6,166 nucleotides of DNA, taken from assembly GCA_004297665.1 (NCBI GenBank), contig SCUP01000104.1:1-6166 (forward strand), read 5' to 3'. A model generated the notes under the pieces. The model had not been told where the DNA came from and ran no database searches. It saw only the letters and a program-made list of their open reading frames with translations. Origin of the DNA: Nitrosarchaeum sp. (GTDB lineage Archaea; Thermoproteota; Nitrososphaeria; Nitrososphaerales; Nitrosopumilaceae). Made by a program: the position numbers and the translations under genes. This document shows positions 5,867 through 6,166 of this stretch, piece by piece. The first letter of the stretch is position 1. Every line of letters starts with the position of its first letter.

Positions 5867-6166
5867 ATGTCTTGCATTAATGTTGAATATTTATCAAAAT
5901 CATATGGACATGTAAAAGCAGTTGATAATCTTGTTTTATCTGTAAAATCTGGTCAAGTTTTTGGATTTTTAGGTCCTAATGGTGCAGGAAAATCAACTAC
6001 TATCAAACTACTAACAACACTAATTCCACCTTCAAGTGGCTCTCTAACAATTTTAGGAATAAATGCAATTGAAAATCCTCTACAAATTCGTCATAAAATT
6101 GGTGTAGTCTTACAACAACCTAGCTACGAACCAACATTAACTGTTGAAAAATCTCTTGATAAATAT
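5867..6166 (+). CDS. ABC-2-type exporter ATP-binding protein (partial, N-terminal 100 aa)
   Basis: This is the nucleotide-binding subunit of an ABC exporter of the DrrA/CcmA-like group, which hydrolyses ATP on the cytoplasmic side of a membrane permease. The 100 residues present contain the A-loop Tyr13 (KSYG), Walker A GPNGAGKST (36-44, Lys42) followed by TTIKLLTTLIPPSSG (44-58), and the Q-loop region VVLQQPSYEPTLTV (80-93). GPNGAGKSTTIK and the PPSSGSLTILG segment are typical of ABC-2 (drug, polysaccharide or lipid) exporters. The signature, Walker B and H-loop lie beyond the right edge. A permease gene usually follows downstream (family expectation, not seen). ATG 5867 directly precedes the conserved first strand (INVEYLSKSYG). 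The substrate cannot be told from this fragment. Confidence 0.93.
   Translation, partial: MSCINVEYLSKSYGHVKAVDNLVLSVKSGQVFGFLGPNGAGKSTTIKLLTTLIPPSSGSLTILGINAIENPLQIRHKIGVVLQQPSYEPTLTVEKSLDKY

Noticed and set aside
1..6166. CRISPR arrays, insertion sequences, tRNA or rRNA genes
   Set aside because: No regularly spaced repeats, transposase motifs, terminal inverted repeats or tRNA-like cloverleaf sequences were seen on either strand.

Overview
The window looks like ordinary chromosome of an AT-rich ammonia-oxidising archaeon (Thaumarchaeota/Nitrososphaerota, most likely a Nitrosopumilus-like lineage). The gene content points there: an archaeal Sm-like protein, a RadA/RadB-family ATPase, an archaeal Lhr helicase with a C-terminal four-cysteine element, and a multi-OB-fold RPA with the archaeal N-terminal helical domain. 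Most genes lack a Shine-Dalgarno sequence at usable spacing, and several have an archaeal-looking TATA element placed to give a very short 5' leader. The lineage is inferred from gene content and composition; no search was run.

Layout. On the minus strand, an LSm gene (434-679, GTG start) is followed after 9 bases by the N-terminal third of a bacterial-type S-adenosylmethionine synthetase, which runs off the left edge (425-1). Diverging from LSm across a 109-base intergenic region is a plus-strand group: a short RadB-like recombinase paralogue (789-1448), a 39-residue single-pass membrane ORF (1471-1590), and an Lhr-type superfamily 2 helicase (1547-4300). The start of the helicase lies inside the small ORF, in another frame. 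The helicase meets a minus-strand RPA gene (5694-4297, TTG start) tail to tail, and the two stop codons share the palindrome TTAA. RPA diverges from a plus-strand ABC-2-type exporter ATPase (5867 onwards) that runs off the right edge.

How the genes relate. Three neighbours handle nucleic acids: the RadB-like ATPase (recombination or repair), Lhr (DNA/RNA helicase) and RPA (single-strand binding). LSm acts on RNA. This makes the centre a loose information-processing neighbourhood, but operon structure is shown only by spacing.

I see no CRISPR array, insertion sequence, tRNA, rRNA or defence island, and no clear new system. The points most worth a second look are: (1) the RadB-like protein keeps its Walker motifs but has lost the usual catalytic Glu, the gamma-phosphate-sensing Gln and the basic L1 residues; (2) the 39-codon membrane ORF overlapping the helicase start by 44 bases; (3) a perfect 7-bp inverted repeat that places mirror-image TATA-like elements between LSm and the RadB-like gene.
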